From the NCBI GenBank assembly GCA_020344415.1, contig CP070825.1:1177461-1241460 (forward strand): a stretch of DNA of 64,000 nt. The letters are read 5' to 3'. Below, in pieces: positions 1-9,597 of the stretch. The translations under genes were made by a program, and so were the position numbers. Source of the DNA: Candidatus Aminicenantota bacterium. Its GTDB lineage: Bacteria > Acidobacteriota > Aminicenantia > Aminicenantales > Aminicenantaceae. The notes under the pieces were generated by a model. That model was not told where the DNA came from and did not search any database. It saw nothing but the letters and a program-made list of their open reading frames with translations. Within the stretch, counting starts at the first letter, position 1, and every line of letters starts with the position of its first letter.

Positions 1-1
1 T

Positions 2-1195
2 GATTTCGAAGAAAAACTTCGCCCTATCGCCGAAAAGCAAGGAAGAAGACTGTTACTGACAACAGCCCTGCTTGATGCTGAACCGCGTTCGCTTCCAGAA
101 ATCGATGTGAATGGGCGTGCTATGATCCTTTACACAAGCGGCACATCGGGAAAATCAAAGGGTGTGGTCACTACCCATAGAAATATTGAGGTCCAGGTGA
201 AGTCTTTGGTCTCAGCTTGGGAATGGACCCAGAATGACCATGTTCTGAATGTCCTTCCGCTCAATCATATTCACGGGATTATTAACGTGCTGACTTGTGC
301 CCTGTGGGCCGGAGCAACATGTGAGATTTTACCCAAGTTTGATGCAGAAGTGGTCTGGTCTCGAATCTTAGAGGGTAATTTGACTCTATTCATGGCTGTT
401 CCGACAATCTATGTCAAACTCATTGCAGCATGGAAACGAGCTTCTTCTGAGCGCCAAAAAGCGATGTCAGATGCCTGTTCGAAATTGCGTCTCATGGTAT
501 CAGGTTCAGCAGCCCTGCCTGTCAACGTGATAGAAGAATGGAAAACCATTAGCGGACATGTTCTTCTAGAGAGATATGGTATGACGGAAATTGGAATGGC
601 CCTGTCCAACCCTCTTCATGAAAAACGAGTTCCAGGTTATGTCGGAAATCCACTCCCTGACATAGAAGTAAGACTTGTGGATGAACAAGGGAAAACAGCG
701 ATGCCAGGAACTCCCGGAGAGATTCAAGTTCGGGGGCCAGGGGTCTTTCTCGAATATTGGAGAAAGCCGGATGTAACTAAAAATGCCTTCTGCGAACACT
801 GGTTTTCGACCGGAGATATAGCTGTTGTGGAGAATGGCATTTATCATATACTCGGCCGAAGCTCTGTTGATATCATCAAAACAGGTGGCTACAAAGTCTC
901 TGCCTTAGAAATCGAGGAAGTGCTTCTTACCCATCCAGATATACAAGAGTGCGCAGTTGTCGGGGTTGAAGATCCTGAATGGGGAGAGCGTGTGAGCGCT
1001 GCACTAGTGCTTAAAGAGAGGAGAAACCTGAGCCTTGTGTCTCTTCGAGACTGGGTAAAGGAACGGCTTGCCACATATAAGATTCCGACTCAAATCTTGC
1101 TCCTTGAGGGTTTGCCTCGCAATGTTATGGGAAAAGTTTTCAAACCCGATATAGCTAAGCTCTTTAGGGAAAAGAAAGGAACCGAATATCCATGA
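2..1195 (+). CDS. Malonyl-/methylmalonyl-CoA synthetase, ACSF3-like (5' partial)
   Basis: AMP-forming acyl-CoA ligase whose N-terminus lies outside the window; the frame is open from base 2, so the GTG at 107 is not the real start. Visible core motifs are the phosphate loop YTSGTSGKSKGV, LPLNHIHG, ERYGMTEIGMALSNPL, STGD, the hinge TGGYKVSALEIEEVL and the C-terminal catalytic lysine in NVMGKVFK. The RYGMTEIGMALS and VDIIKTGGYKVSALE stretches match the ACSF3/MatB group, which activates malonate or methylmalonate with CoA and ATP. Another short dicarboxylate or fatty acid substrate is possible. It ends at TGA, followed by repeat DNA. Confidence 0.8.
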   Translation, partial: DFEEKLRPIAEKQGRRLLLTTALLDAEPRSLPEIDVNGRAMILYTSGTSGKSKGVVTTHRNIEVQVKSLVSAWEWTQNDHVLNVLPLNHIHGIINVLTCALWAGATCEILPKFDAEVVWSRILEGNLTLFMAVPTIYVKLIAAWKRASSERQKAMSDACSKLRLMVSGSAALPVNVIEEWKTISGHVLLERYGMTEIGMALSNPLHEKRVPGYVGNPLPDIEVRLVDEQGKTAMPGTPGEIQVRGPGVFLEYWRKPDVTKNAFCEHWFSTGDIAVVENGIYHILGRSSVDIIKTGGYKVSALEIEEVLLTHPDIQECAVVGVEDPEWGERVSAALVLKERRNLSLVSLRDWVKERLATYKIPTQILLLEGLPRNVMGKVFKPDIAKLFREKKGTEYP

Positions 1196-1253
1196 GTCAA
1201 TATTAGAGTCTAATCTTAATATTCGGAATTGTTTCAGAGTTACTTAATAAACG

Positions 1254-1380
1254 GTCATTGCGAGCCCGAAGGGGCGAAGCAATCTCATAGATAATAATGT
1301 CATTGCGCGTGGCAGAGCGATATGGCAATCTATCCTATTTTAATGAGATTGCTTCGCTACTCTCGCAATGACAAAGTCAT
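1254..1380. repeat. Dispersed CATTGCGAG/GCAATCTCA inverted repeat
   Basis: The intergenic stretch between the ligase and the YkvI-like gene holds two or three units of a dispersed repeat. It begins CATTGCGAGCCCGAAGG, passes through AAGCAATCTCAT, and returns on the opposite strand as GAGATTGCTTCG then CTCGCAATGACA, so the whole can fold into a long hairpin. The same family recurs at least eight more times in the window. No coding potential is seen. Confidence 0.75.
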
Positions 1381-1455
1381 TAAATGAGGTTGCCTTGTTG
1401 CTCTTGCGATGGGCAACATATAAGATAATGAAATTTCTAGGATAAGGAAAAAGAG

Positions 1456-2562
1456 ATGCTCTTCTTCAAATCTTCGTTTTTTAAAAAATATTTGTTGCCC
1501 GGTTTTGTCTTTCAGTCAGTCATAATCGCTGGAGGGTATGGAACTGGTAGAGAATTGGTAGAGTATTTTCTCAATTTTGGTCCCATAGGTGGGATTCTGG
1601 GGATGCTTTTGGTAGCAACCCTCATGTGGTCAATAGTTTTGGCTGTGACATATGAATTTTCCCGAAAACTAAAGGCCTATGATTACCGCACGTTTTTCAT
1701 GAACTTGCTGGGACCTTTCTGGTTTATCTTCGAAATCATTTATGTTCTTTACTTGCTCATCGTACTGGCCGTAATTGGCTCTGCAGCAGGCATACTCATC
1801 CGGGATAATTTTGGCATTCCTTATATCGCAGGCGTTGTGGTTATGTTAGCCGCAGTAGGCTTTTTGACCTTCAAAGGAAGCGGTTTGATAGAAAATTTCC
1901 TTTCGTTCTGGTCCATGATCCTTTATGTCATCTACGCGGTCTTTTTTGTGGTGGCTTTGGTTAAATTCGGGCCGGAAATTCAGAAAAACCTTGCAAGCGG
2001 TACTATTCTGCCTGGCTGGGCCTTGGGAGGATTCAAATACGCTTTCTATAATCTGGCCAACGTCGCGGCAGTATTATTCTGTCTCAATCATATAGAAACG
2101 AGAAAAGAGGCTATTTCTGCAGGTTTGCTCAGTGGCCTGATCGGTATTCTCCCAGGGTTTCTTTTCTTTATAGCTGTTGTAGGGCAATATCCTGCGATTC
2201 TTCCTGAAGAAATACCGGCAGTTTTTGTCCTTCAGAAACTTGGGATTCCTTTCTTACTCATTCTATTCCAAATTGTTCTTTTCGGGACATTGATAGAAAC
2301 AGGCACAGGTATGATCCATTCTGTCAATGAGAGGATTCACTCAGCACTCCGTTCAAGGAAAAAGGAGCTGAAACAGTGGCAAAGACCGCTTGTTGCTGTT
2401 AGTTTTCTTCTGATAGCGCTGGGCATTTCAACCTTTGGACTTATCAATCTGATCGCAAAAGGATATGGGACAGCTAGCTGGGGATTTTTATTTGTCTACA
2501 TTTTGCCTGTCATGACTTACGGAATTTATAAAATAATTAAATCCCGCAACTCTAAGAATTAA
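1456..2562 (+). CDS. YkvI-like multi-pass inner membrane protein (putative transporter)
   Basis: 368 aa, almost entirely hydrophobic, with about ten predicted membrane segments and short basic loops. The N-terminal segment contains VIIAGGYGTGRELVEYF, resembling the unwound first helix (GxGxGRE/Q type) of the YkvI family in the APC transporter superfamily. Substrate is unknown. The start follows an AAGGAAAAAGAG purine stretch. It stands alone between two repeat-containing spacers, so the context gives no functional clue. Family membership is moderately sure. Confidence 0.65.
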   Translation: MLFFKSSFFKKYLLPGFVFQSVIIAGGYGTGRELVEYFLNFGPIGGILGMLLVATLMWSIVLAVTYEFSRKLKAYDYRTFFMNLLGPFWFIFEIIYVLYLLIVLAVIGSAAGILIRDNFGIPYIAGVVVMLAAVGFLTFKGSGLIENFLSFWSMILYVIYAVFFVVALVKFGPEIQKNLASGTILPGWALGGFKYAFYNLANVAAVLFCLNHIETRKEAISAGLLSGLIGILPGFLFFIAVVGQYPAILPEEIPAVFVLQKLGIPFLLILFQIVLFGTLIETGTGMIHSVNERIHSALRSRKKELKQWQRPLVAVSFLLIALGISTFGLINLIAKGYGTASWGFLFVYILPVMTYGIYKIIKSRNSKN

Positions 2563-2740
2563 GGGATACAATACTTAATTATCTCTCATGAATGTTCGAC
2601 AATTGAGTTTCTAAATAATATTATGATGGTAAACAAGTATGTCAAGAGGAGTAATTCTTAGAATGCTCGGATTTTTCGGTTATGAATCATGAATTCAAAA
2701 GCTAAATATTTTAACTCAATAATTAAGAATTGTGTCCCCA
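2563..2740. repeat. Inverted-repeat cassette ending in GGGACACAATACTTAATT-type arms
   Basis: The left arm GGGATACAATACTTAATTAT begins directly after the TAA of the upstream gene. The right arm, at about 2719-2739, is its inverted counterpart ending AATTGTGTCCCC. The roughly 140 bp between them has no gene and does not resemble the centres of the related cassettes near 16.5 and 18.7 kb. This looks like a paired REP-type or MITE-like unit. Confidence 0.6.
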
Positions 2741-2788
2741 TTTTCTCTAATGAAAACAATTTATCCCAGCAAAAAAAGGAGGTATAAA

Positions 2789-4579
2789 ATGAAAAACAAA
2801 ATCAGAAACCTTACGGTTGTCTGCGCCACTTTAATCATCTGTGTCTCTTTTTCGCAGGCGGAGAGCATAATCTCTAAGCCTGAATACAGAGTCCGGATGG
2901 AGTTAGGCGTAATGATCCCAATGAGGGACGGCGTAAAGCTTTCCTCTGATTTTTATTTTCCGGATGCAGAGGGGAAATTTCCAACGATACTCATAAGGAC
3001 TCCTTACAACAATAGCTCGTCCCGCTATGACAGGTATGGCAAATTCTATGCAGGGCGAGGCTACGTTGTTGTCACTCAGGACTGTCGCGGCAGGTATGAC
3101 TCAGAAGGGGAGTGGTATCCTTTTGTAGGAGATGAATATGACGGTTATGACACCATAGAATGGATAGCCAAACAGCCCTGGAGTAGTGGAAAGGTCGGTA
3201 TGACAGGTGTCAGCTATGTGGGCTTTGTGCAGTGGATGGCAGCTACAGAAAGACCGCCTCATTTAACCTGTATTTTTACTTATGGCTCACCCAGCAGCAT
3301 CTACGGTGACACCTGGTTTTCCTTTGGGACATTATATCTGATGGATGCCATAACTTGGGCTTTCCTTATGGATGGACGGACAAACCAAAACATGGGAGTT
3401 CATGATTGGATGAATCTCAAAGACCACCTTCCGCTTATGACCCTTGATGAGTTTCTCGGCAGAAAGATTGGTTATTGGAAAGATTGGCTCTCTCATCCTA
3501 ATTACGATGAATACTGGGCTAAGCAGGGATTGATAGGAAGATATCAAAAGATAAATATTCCTTCTGTTACTGTCACAGGCTGGTATGATGACGGTCAGCA
3601 CGGCTCATTGGAGAATTACTACGGACTGATGAGAGAGGGAACCGATTTTGCCAAGAAGAATGCCAAGCTCATCATAGGCTATTGGAGGCATGGTGGCCCT
3701 TATCCTCATACTAACAATTATTACACAGAGCTCGGCGCCTTTGATTTTGGAAGCGATGCCCTGCTTGACCTTGAAACATACGAACTTCGCTGGTTCGATC
3801 ACTGGTTAAAAGGATACCAAAACAACATCATGAATGAACCAAAGGTCAAATTATTTATTCTCGGCCAAGACGAATGGAGAGATGAGGCAGAATGGCCGCT
3901 TCCTGATACTCAGTACACAAAATTTTATCTTCACAGCAACGGAAAAGCCAACACTCTCTTTGGGGATGGTTATCTAAATACGACTCCTCCAAAAAAGGAA
4001 GCCCCGGATGAATACGTCTATGATCCTGCTGATCCTGTCCCTTCCGTTAGGGGAGGCACTGGTGCAAGAGGCGGGATCTCATCTGATCCCATCGACCAGA
4101 GAATAAATGAAAAACGAATGGATGTTCTCTGTTATACATCTGAGATTTTAAAGGAAGATTTAGAAATCACAGGTCCCATAGAGATAATCTTGTATGCTTC
4201 TTCTTCTGCAAAGGATACCGATTTTTGCGGGAAACTGGTCAATGTTTATCCGAGCGGAGCTGCTTACAACGTTTGCTATTCCGCTTCTGGCTTGATATCA
4301 GCTAGGTTCAGGGAGTCTTTAGAGAGCCCATCTCTGATCGAGCCGGATAAAGTCTATAAATATGAAATAAAATTGCGGCCGACCGGTTTCGTCTTCAAGA
4401 AAGGGCATAGAATTAGAGTGGAAATCGCGAGCAGCGATTTTCCGGTATTCAACAGGAATCTCAACACAGGCAAGAATCCCTACACATCAACAGAAATGAT
4501 CAAAGCCAAACAGACAATCTACCACAACTCAGAATATCCCTCTCATATTATTTTGCCAGTTATTGGCAGGAAGAAATAA
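2789..4579 (+). CDS. Exported CocE/NonD (S15) family alpha/beta hydrolase
   Basis: About 596 aa. The ATG at 2789 is chosen because an AAAAGGAGG ribosome site precedes it and a signal peptide follows (MKNKIRNLTVVCATLIICV, cleavage near SQA); the longer frame starts inside a repeat arm. The peptidase S15-like domain has the nucleophile Ser142 in GVSYVGF, an acid in GWYDDGQHG and a His in YWRHGGPYPH, followed by the jelly-roll C-terminal domain (LRPTGFVFKKGHRIRVEI). Family members cleave X-Pro dipeptides, cocaine-like esters or beta-lactam esters. The physiological substrate, probably periplasmic, cannot be predicted. Confidence 0.88.
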   Translation: MKNKIRNLTVVCATLIICVSFSQAESIISKPEYRVRMELGVMIPMRDGVKLSSDFYFPDAEGKFPTILIRTPYNNSSSRYDRYGKFYAGRGYVVVTQDCRGRYDSEGEWYPFVGDEYDGYDTIEWIAKQPWSSGKVGMTGVSYVGFVQWMAATERPPHLTCIFTYGSPSSIYGDTWFSFGTLYLMDAITWAFLMDGRTNQNMGVHDWMNLKDHLPLMTLDEFLGRKIGYWKDWLSHPNYDEYWAKQGLIGRYQKINIPSVTVTGWYDDGQHGSLENYYGLMREGTDFAKKNAKLIIGYWRHGGPYPHTNNYYTELGAFDFGSDALLDLETYELRWFDHWLKGYQNNIMNEPKVKLFILGQDEWRDEAEWPLPDTQYTKFYLHSNGKANTLFGDGYLNTTPPKKEAPDEYVYDPADPVPSVRGGTGARGGISSDPIDQRINEKRMDVLCYTSEILKEDLEITGPIEIILYASSSAKDTDFCGKLVNVYPSGAAYNVCYSASGLISARFRESLESPSLIEPDKVYKYEIKLRPTGFVFKKGHRIRVEIASSDFPVFNRNLNTGKNPYTSTEMIKAKQTIYHNSEYPSHIILPVIGRKK

Positions 4580-4651
4580 AAAGAAAGTTTCTCAAGACAT
4601 CTTTTTTTTGGAGGATCGCTCCGAAGGAATTTTCTCTAAAGGCTGTCAATT

Positions 4652-6148
4652 TTACGGCGATAGATGAGTTACTGTGAAATGCCTTTCTCGAGTTGCGGTC
4701 TTCCCTGAATTCGAGTCAGACACTTTTGCCCGCAACACATATTCTCCAGGTTTGAAGTTTTTCAGCTTGAAAGAAATCTGAATCCGGCAATCTTTTTCAG
4801 CCGTGGACTCTGCCTGAGGAGAAGGAACTTTCGCAAGTAATTTTCCATCCTGCAGAAAAGAATATTCCACCCTAAAGCTATTCGACCCTGTTTCTGGATT
4901 CAAGGTCAGATTATATGCTTCAAGATAAACGTTCAGTTCCTCATCCGGACGGAATGTATCTGTAATTCCTGCGAATGTTTTCTCTTCGGATAAAGTGACT
5001 TCTTTTTCTTCAGATTTTCTCCCAGAAGTGAAAATGATATCACTCAGACTCAATTCCTCGCTGCTGAATTTAGGAACCGAGATTTCTTGATGAGATGTTC
5101 CAACCTTTCCGCTGAAATTGTCCAGAACAAGAAGATGAATTTTATGGGCATCCACCTCGACTGACATGGCAGTCTGGGCCTGAATTGTCTGGTCCTTCAC
5201 AAATTCTATCTCGTCGGAAGTATGGCTGAAATTTATATCTTTGCTCCTCTCATATATGATTTGACCCAGTTTATTGCTGACATTTACAACCAATGTAAGG
5301 GAAAAGTAATATTTACCTTCGATTTCTTTCTGGGTGAGGGCAGAATAGGGAATTTCAATGACTAAAGGAACATATGCTCTTGTCCCTTCTCCTTTTAAGC
5401 AGAATAGATCGTACTCGATGGGAATGCGGTCATATGAGACCTGGGTTCTGATTATCCCTTTGAGTTTATCCATATCTTCAAAAGGATTCCTTGTGGCTTC
5501 AGCCATAATTTCCATATAGTCAAAATGATAATGCATGGCATTTATATCAAAGTTCTCACTCATTCCCTCCATGAGATTTATGCTTCTTTCCAATACATAA
5601 CTTCCTGTTCCAAATTTATCTACAAAAGTAAACTCCAGATTGTAAGGAAGCCTTGGATTTGAAAGTCCCCAGTAATTCCAGGTTTCTTTAGGACCGTGAA
5701 ATGCTGTAAAGGATGTTTCAGATGTACTGAAATCTCGTTGAATTTCGCTGGGAGGCCCCAAGAGAATGTAGATTTTCCCTCTGTCTGTGCGCCAGCCATC
5801 GATTCCCGAGCCCCCGAAGAATTTATTCGCCAGAGCAACCCTTTTATAGTAATCTTGTTTGAACTCATTCTCAGGTGTTTCAGGAAGTGGGTCTCTTTTT
5901 TTCCAGAAATTTATAATAAATTTTCCCCTTTCCACTTCTGTGGGCAGATTAATGAATATCTCCTTCTCTGTTGAGGTGATAATATATGGGACAACTTCTT
6001 CCAGCCACTGTTTGGACCATTCGCTTAAAGGCTCTGCTTTCTTTTTTTTAGTTTGCGGGGATTCCTGACCCGATACAGTATTTAAAAAAGAGAAGGAAAC
6101 GAGGAAAAAGAGAAGAAAAATGGCGCTCAAGCTATTCTTTCTTGTCAT
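4652..6148 (-). CDS. GWxTD domain-containing secreted protein
   Basis: 498 aa with an N-terminal signal peptide (hydrophobic stretch AIFLLFFLVSFSFLNTV). The family signature occurs as GWRTDRGKIYILLGPPSEI near residue 120, preceded by FWKKRDPLPETPENEF, which is typical of GWxTD proteins. The second half is beta-rich (FRPDEELNVYLEAYNL, GEYVLRAKVSDSNSG). These proteins are common in Acidobacteriota and Aminicenantes; their function is unknown. It lies convergent to the S15 hydrolase and downstream of the TonB receptor on the same strand, separated from it by a terminator. Confidence 0.85.
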   Translation of the reverse strand: MTRKNSLSAIFLLFFLVSFSFLNTVSGQESPQTKKKKAEPLSEWSKQWLEEVVPYIITSTEKEIFINLPTEVERGKFIINFWKKRDPLPETPENEFKQDYYKRVALANKFFGGSGIDGWRTDRGKIYILLGPPSEIQRDFSTSETSFTAFHGPKETWNYWGLSNPRLPYNLEFTFVDKFGTGSYVLERSINLMEGMSENFDINAMHYHFDYMEIMAEATRNPFEDMDKLKGIIRTQVSYDRIPIEYDLFCLKGEGTRAYVPLVIEIPYSALTQKEIEGKYYFSLTLVVNVSNKLGQIIYERSKDINFSHTSDEIEFVKDQTIQAQTAMSVEVDAHKIHLLVLDNFSGKVGTSHQEISVPKFSSEELSLSDIIFTSGRKSEEKEVTLSEEKTFAGITDTFRPDEELNVYLEAYNLTLNPETGSNSFRVEYSFLQDGKLLAKVPSPQAESTAEKDCRIQISFKLKNFKPGEYVLRAKVSDSNSGKTATRERHFTVTHLSP

Positions 6149-6319
6149 ATATTCATATTACCTAAATAAATGATTTTATTCAACAACCAGCGGAACCGAC
6201 GGGTTCAGTCTTTCATAACTTTGATAACCTTTGGGGAGAAGGTCTCATCCCAGAAGGGTGTGGATGACCAAAGGTTCCAACGGCTTTAGGTTTTTGAGAA
6301 TTTTACAATTATAAAAGTT

Positions 6320-6368
6320 ATAAAGGCCTGACCCAAAAAATAAAAGTAATGAAAGCCTGACCCCAAAA
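6320..6368. repeat. Tandem copies of the AAAGCCTGACCCC repeat arm
   Basis: Two adjacent copies of the arm (TTATAAAGGCCTGACCC, then AATGAAAGCCTGACCCC) lie in the 282-bp spacer between the GWxTD and TonB receptor genes. The same arm bounds the cassettes at 16429-16694 and 18558-18784. The rest of the spacer holds only a terminator. Confidence 0.6.
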
Positions 6369-6372
6369 AAGA

Positions 6373-6406
6373 AAGGGGAAACTTCCCGAGAGGGAAGTTT
6401 CCCCTT
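6373..6406 (-). terminator. Rho-independent terminator of the TonB receptor gene
   Basis: Perfect 15-bp inverted repeat: AAGGGGAAACTTCCC at 6373-6387 pairs with 6392-6406 around a GAGA loop. On the minus strand it is followed by a T-rich run, and it lies 25 bases after the receptor stop codon. Confidence 0.85.
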
Positions 6407-6430
6407 ATCTGCTTCAGCTTTCAGCTCAGT

Positions 6431-9106
6431 TTATCTCCAGTCGAAACGCACTCCCAGTTGAATCATGCGTGGATCACCGGCACTTCTGGGCTCTCCAAAT
6501 GCATCTCTCCCATATGTGTTATAAACGTTGTAGAAGTTATTTCTATTCGTTAGATTGTAGAATTCACCGAAGAACTGGAGTCTGAAGTCGGAAATATTTA
6601 TGAACTTGGAAAGCCTGACGTTGATATACATCCAATCAAAACCTTCGCGGGAGTTACGGCTATAATCATAGTAGTCAGCACCAATGCCATCTTTGTTCTC
6701 GTCACCGGCATACCGCGCATTCCAGGGGTAGGCTGACCGATAGTAGAAGATGCCGCTCAATTGAAAACCAAGAGGGATATCTACCGTTCCGGCAGCAGTT
6801 ATTTTATGACGGGCATCCGTGTTTGTCCGGCCCCAATTTCTCTCCCATGCATCATCTTCATAACTCCAGGGGCGGTTTGTGTCGTCTTCAGTGTTTCCCA
6901 TCGATTTGGAAAGGGTATAGGCAATATCTATTGCCCAGCCATGGGAATATCGTTTAGCAAAAGTGAGATAGAGAGCTTTGTACTCACTTTTTCCCTGGTT
7001 TACGACCTGCAATACATCACCTCTCGTCGGATCCTCGTGTATATAAGTTGTACCTGGAATGATGGGATTGAGGTTTTCCCAGTGAATCATATTATGTCCT
7101 TTGCTATAGACAAGATCAGCACTCACAGAAAAATCTGTGATGATTTCTCTCTGGACTCCTATAGTGGCCTGGAAGGTCCATGGGGCTACGATCGGTGTCT
7201 CTCGGTATTCAGCATAAGTAGCAGGTATTTCAGCGCTGGGAACAAAAGGATTGGGTATTGAGGGATCTGGATAGCCTGGATAATATTGTGTTGTTTGTTG
7301 GACATCGCTATAAAAAATGGCCGGGAATGCTGGATTTGAGTTATTATTGGCTGTGTACGTTCCAACACCCCCCCTGATTGAAGTTCTTCCGTCTCCCACA
7401 GGATCATAGCTGAAACCGAACCGGGGGTTCACTTGCCTGATATTGAAGTTGTCTTCATCCAAACCGATGCAATCATAATAGTTCCACCGAAGACCAAAAT
7501 TCAGCGTGAGTCGTGGATGAATTCTCCACGAGTCCTGAACAAAAAGTGCAAAGAAGTGATAAGGGAGGTCAAAAGCAGGGTCCCCTTCATTATAAATGAA
7601 CATAAAGGGATAGGTAGCAGGATTGTTCGGATCAAAGGGTTCATCTGTGAAGAAGTAATAATAGCCAGGGATTAGAAGATCGAAAACATCAACGCCAGAG
7701 GGGGCCCACATATACTCAGCGCCGAGCTTTAAGGTGTGGTTTCCTAGAAAGAGGCTGAAATTATCAGCGATTGCCGTTCTGTCGGCATAATTGTGCTGTG
7801 CCAGATTCGTGTGCTTACCGAAATTTCCTCCAGGCCGGCGTATCGAATATTGAGTGTTGTCTATGGGATCAGAGTCTCCCCAGCGTTTGTAATATTGTGC
7901 TCGAACCTCATTCATTGTGTTATCGGATGGGTACATGGTCCAGTGTCCGACGATTCCATAACTTCCCCCTTTGTAATCATATGCCCTCTCTCTTGTATTC
8001 ATTCCACCAACACCAAAATTTTTGCCAGATTCGGGTTCGTAGGTAAAACGGAGAGAGAAAAGATTCTTCTCATTGAGCTGGTAGTTGAATTTTGCAAGCA
8101 TCACTTGCTCTTTGAATGTCTGCTCTAGGGTTTCTGTCTCAACTAAAGGTGCGGTAATAGTGGCATACTCTGTTTCGAAGACGCCTCTGTAAAGAAGAAA
8201 AAAATGGGCTTTGTCCGTTTGAATCGGCCCGCCAATATTACCTTCAAAATTATGGATTTGATAGGGCGCTTTTTCCTGCTCATCTTTGGGTACTGGGTCA
8301 CCTTTATATTTAGTATACCTAAGAAAATAGTTGGAAGTATCGAGGGCCTCATCCCGGTAGAAGTAAGCGAGCCTGCCTCTGAGATTATTTGTTCCTGATC
8401 GGGTTATAGCCGTCCTGATCAGTCCGGCGGCGTTTCCGAACTCTGCGGCAGCCTGGTTGGTCATAATCCTGAATTCCTGAATGGCATCAGCCGGAAGAGA
8501 TGCTCCTGTTGTGTTCTGGATTATCCCTTCGTTAGAGATTCCATCTACGATGACTTCCCCCATCCCATTCGGCATAGCATTTGACCGGCCTCCTATAACA
8601 CCTGCTTGCAAAACACTTAAGTCGCCAAAATCTCTATCCAATAAGGGAAGATCTTCAATCTTCTGACGGTCAATGACGCTACTGATTTCTGACTTGGTTA
8701 CCTCCACCATGGGAGATTCTCCAATAACTGTAATTTCTTCCTCAACAGTAGCCACTTCAAGAACGAAATCAACCTTTAATTTTGCTCCAACTGCAAAGGT
8801 CATTCCTTTCCTTATCTGAGTTTTGAAGCCTGGGAGAATCACTTGGACTTCATACTTGCCTGGCTGGATCCCTGAGATGATGTATGTTCCGTCGACTCGA
8901 GTGATCGTGCTATGGACATAACCAGTCTCTGCATTCCTGGCTGTTACTTCGGTTCCGGGTAATGAAGTACCTTCCTCGTCAGTTATAACTCCCTGAAGAG
9001 TAACAACAGTAGCTTGAGCGAAAGCTCTTCCGTTTATCAGAAAGCAGGCTGTGAATAGGATGGTCAAGGAGATCAGTAATTTTTTGATCGAACTTACCTT
9101 ACTCAT
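6431..9106 (-). CDS. TonB-dependent receptor with N-terminal carboxypeptidase-regulatory-like domain (Oar-like)
   Basis: 891 aa outer-membrane receptor. It has a signal peptide (residues 1-30), a carboxypeptidase-regulatory-like domain at about 33-115 (VTDEEGTSLPGTEVTARN, PGKYEVQVILPGFK), a plug domain at about 130-240 (SVIDRQKIEDLPLLDRDF, NQAAAEFGNAAGLI), and a long beta-barrel with repeated aromatic strands ending LGVRFDWR. An AAGGAGG site precedes the ATG. Such receptors import large or scarce substrates using TonB-ExbBD energy; no SusD-like partner is encoded here, so it is of the Oar type. Substrate unknown. Confidence 0.88.
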   Translation of the reverse strand: MSKVSSIKKLLISLTILFTACFLINGRAFAQATVVTLQGVITDEEGTSLPGTEVTARNAETGYVHSTITRVDGTYIISGIQPGKYEVQVILPGFKTQIRKGMTFAVGAKLKVDFVLEVATVEEEITVIGESPMVEVTKSEISSVIDRQKIEDLPLLDRDFGDLSVLQAGVIGGRSNAMPNGMGEVIVDGISNEGIIQNTTGASLPADAIQEFRIMTNQAAAEFGNAAGLIRTAITRSGTNNLRGRLAYFYRDEALDTSNYFLRYTKYKGDPVPKDEQEKAPYQIHNFEGNIGGPIQTDKAHFFLLYRGVFETEYATITAPLVETETLEQTFKEQVMLAKFNYQLNEKNLFSLRFTYEPESGKNFGVGGMNTRERAYDYKGGSYGIVGHWTMYPSDNTMNEVRAQYYKRWGDSDPIDNTQYSIRRPGGNFGKHTNLAQHNYADRTAIADNFSLFLGNHTLKLGAEYMWAPSGVDVFDLLIPGYYYFFTDEPFDPNNPATYPFMFIYNEGDPAFDLPYHFFALFVQDSWRIHPRLTLNFGLRWNYYDCIGLDEDNFNIRQVNPRFGFSYDPVGDGRTSIRGGVGTYTANNNSNPAFPAIFYSDVQQTTQYYPGYPDPSIPNPFVPSAEIPATYAEYRETPIVAPWTFQATIGVQREIITDFSVSADLVYSKGHNMIHWENLNPIIPGTTYIHEDPTRGDVLQVVNQGKSEYKALYLTFAKRYSHGWAIDIAYTLSKSMGNTEDDTNRPWSYEDDAWERNWGRTNTDARHKITAAGTVDIPLGFQLSGIFYYRSAYPWNARYAGDENKDGIGADYYDYSRNSREGFDWMYINVRLSKFINISDFRLQFFGEFYNLTNRNNFYNVYNTYGRDAFGEPRSAGDPRMIQLGVRFDWR

Positions 9107-9597
9107 TAATTACCTCCTTAAATAAATAATTATAATTCCATTTCCCTGGAAAGCTTTGCTTTCCCCTTTAGATTTTAGATTTTTCACCTTTTTTGTGAGT
9201 TCCACCTCCTTTAATCCCGTATTTATTGCTAATCTCTGCTTTTCTATAATACCCTACTTAGCTTATTTTCAAGAAGCATAGAATATTCTCTAGCTAATAG
9301 AATATATATAATTATGTATTTATATTGCCGATAACTACAAGACATGTAGCAAAAAATATACCAAATTTTAAAATGGAGCTATTTTATTGAAATAAAACAA
9401 CTTATAGAGAATGACTAGATTACCATGTGCATATATGATTCAAATAAATGGAGCTAATCCAAAATTTTGAATCTTTTTGTGGGAAAAGTGAAAAGCCTCT
9501 TTGCCAAAAAAGAGGGAAAAAAAAGAAAAATTTTGCTTTTGCTCGCTTTTTTCATAGACATACTTCAGCAAATTATGGAAAATAGCAGTCAAAGATT
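9107..9597. other. AT-rich divergent intergenic region
   Basis: A 490-bp spacer between the divergently oriented TonB receptor (minus) and the metallo-beta-lactamase-fold lipoprotein (plus). It is strongly A+T rich with poly-A/poly-T tracts near 9480-9550, and probably holds both promoters. No gene, clear operator or structured RNA was recognised. Confidence 0.5.

Noticed and set aside
2732..2788. Upstream GTG start for the S15 hydrolase
   Set aside because: It lies in the arm of an inverted repeat, has no ribosome site and would bury the signal peptide; the ATG at 2789 with AAAAGGAGG fits.
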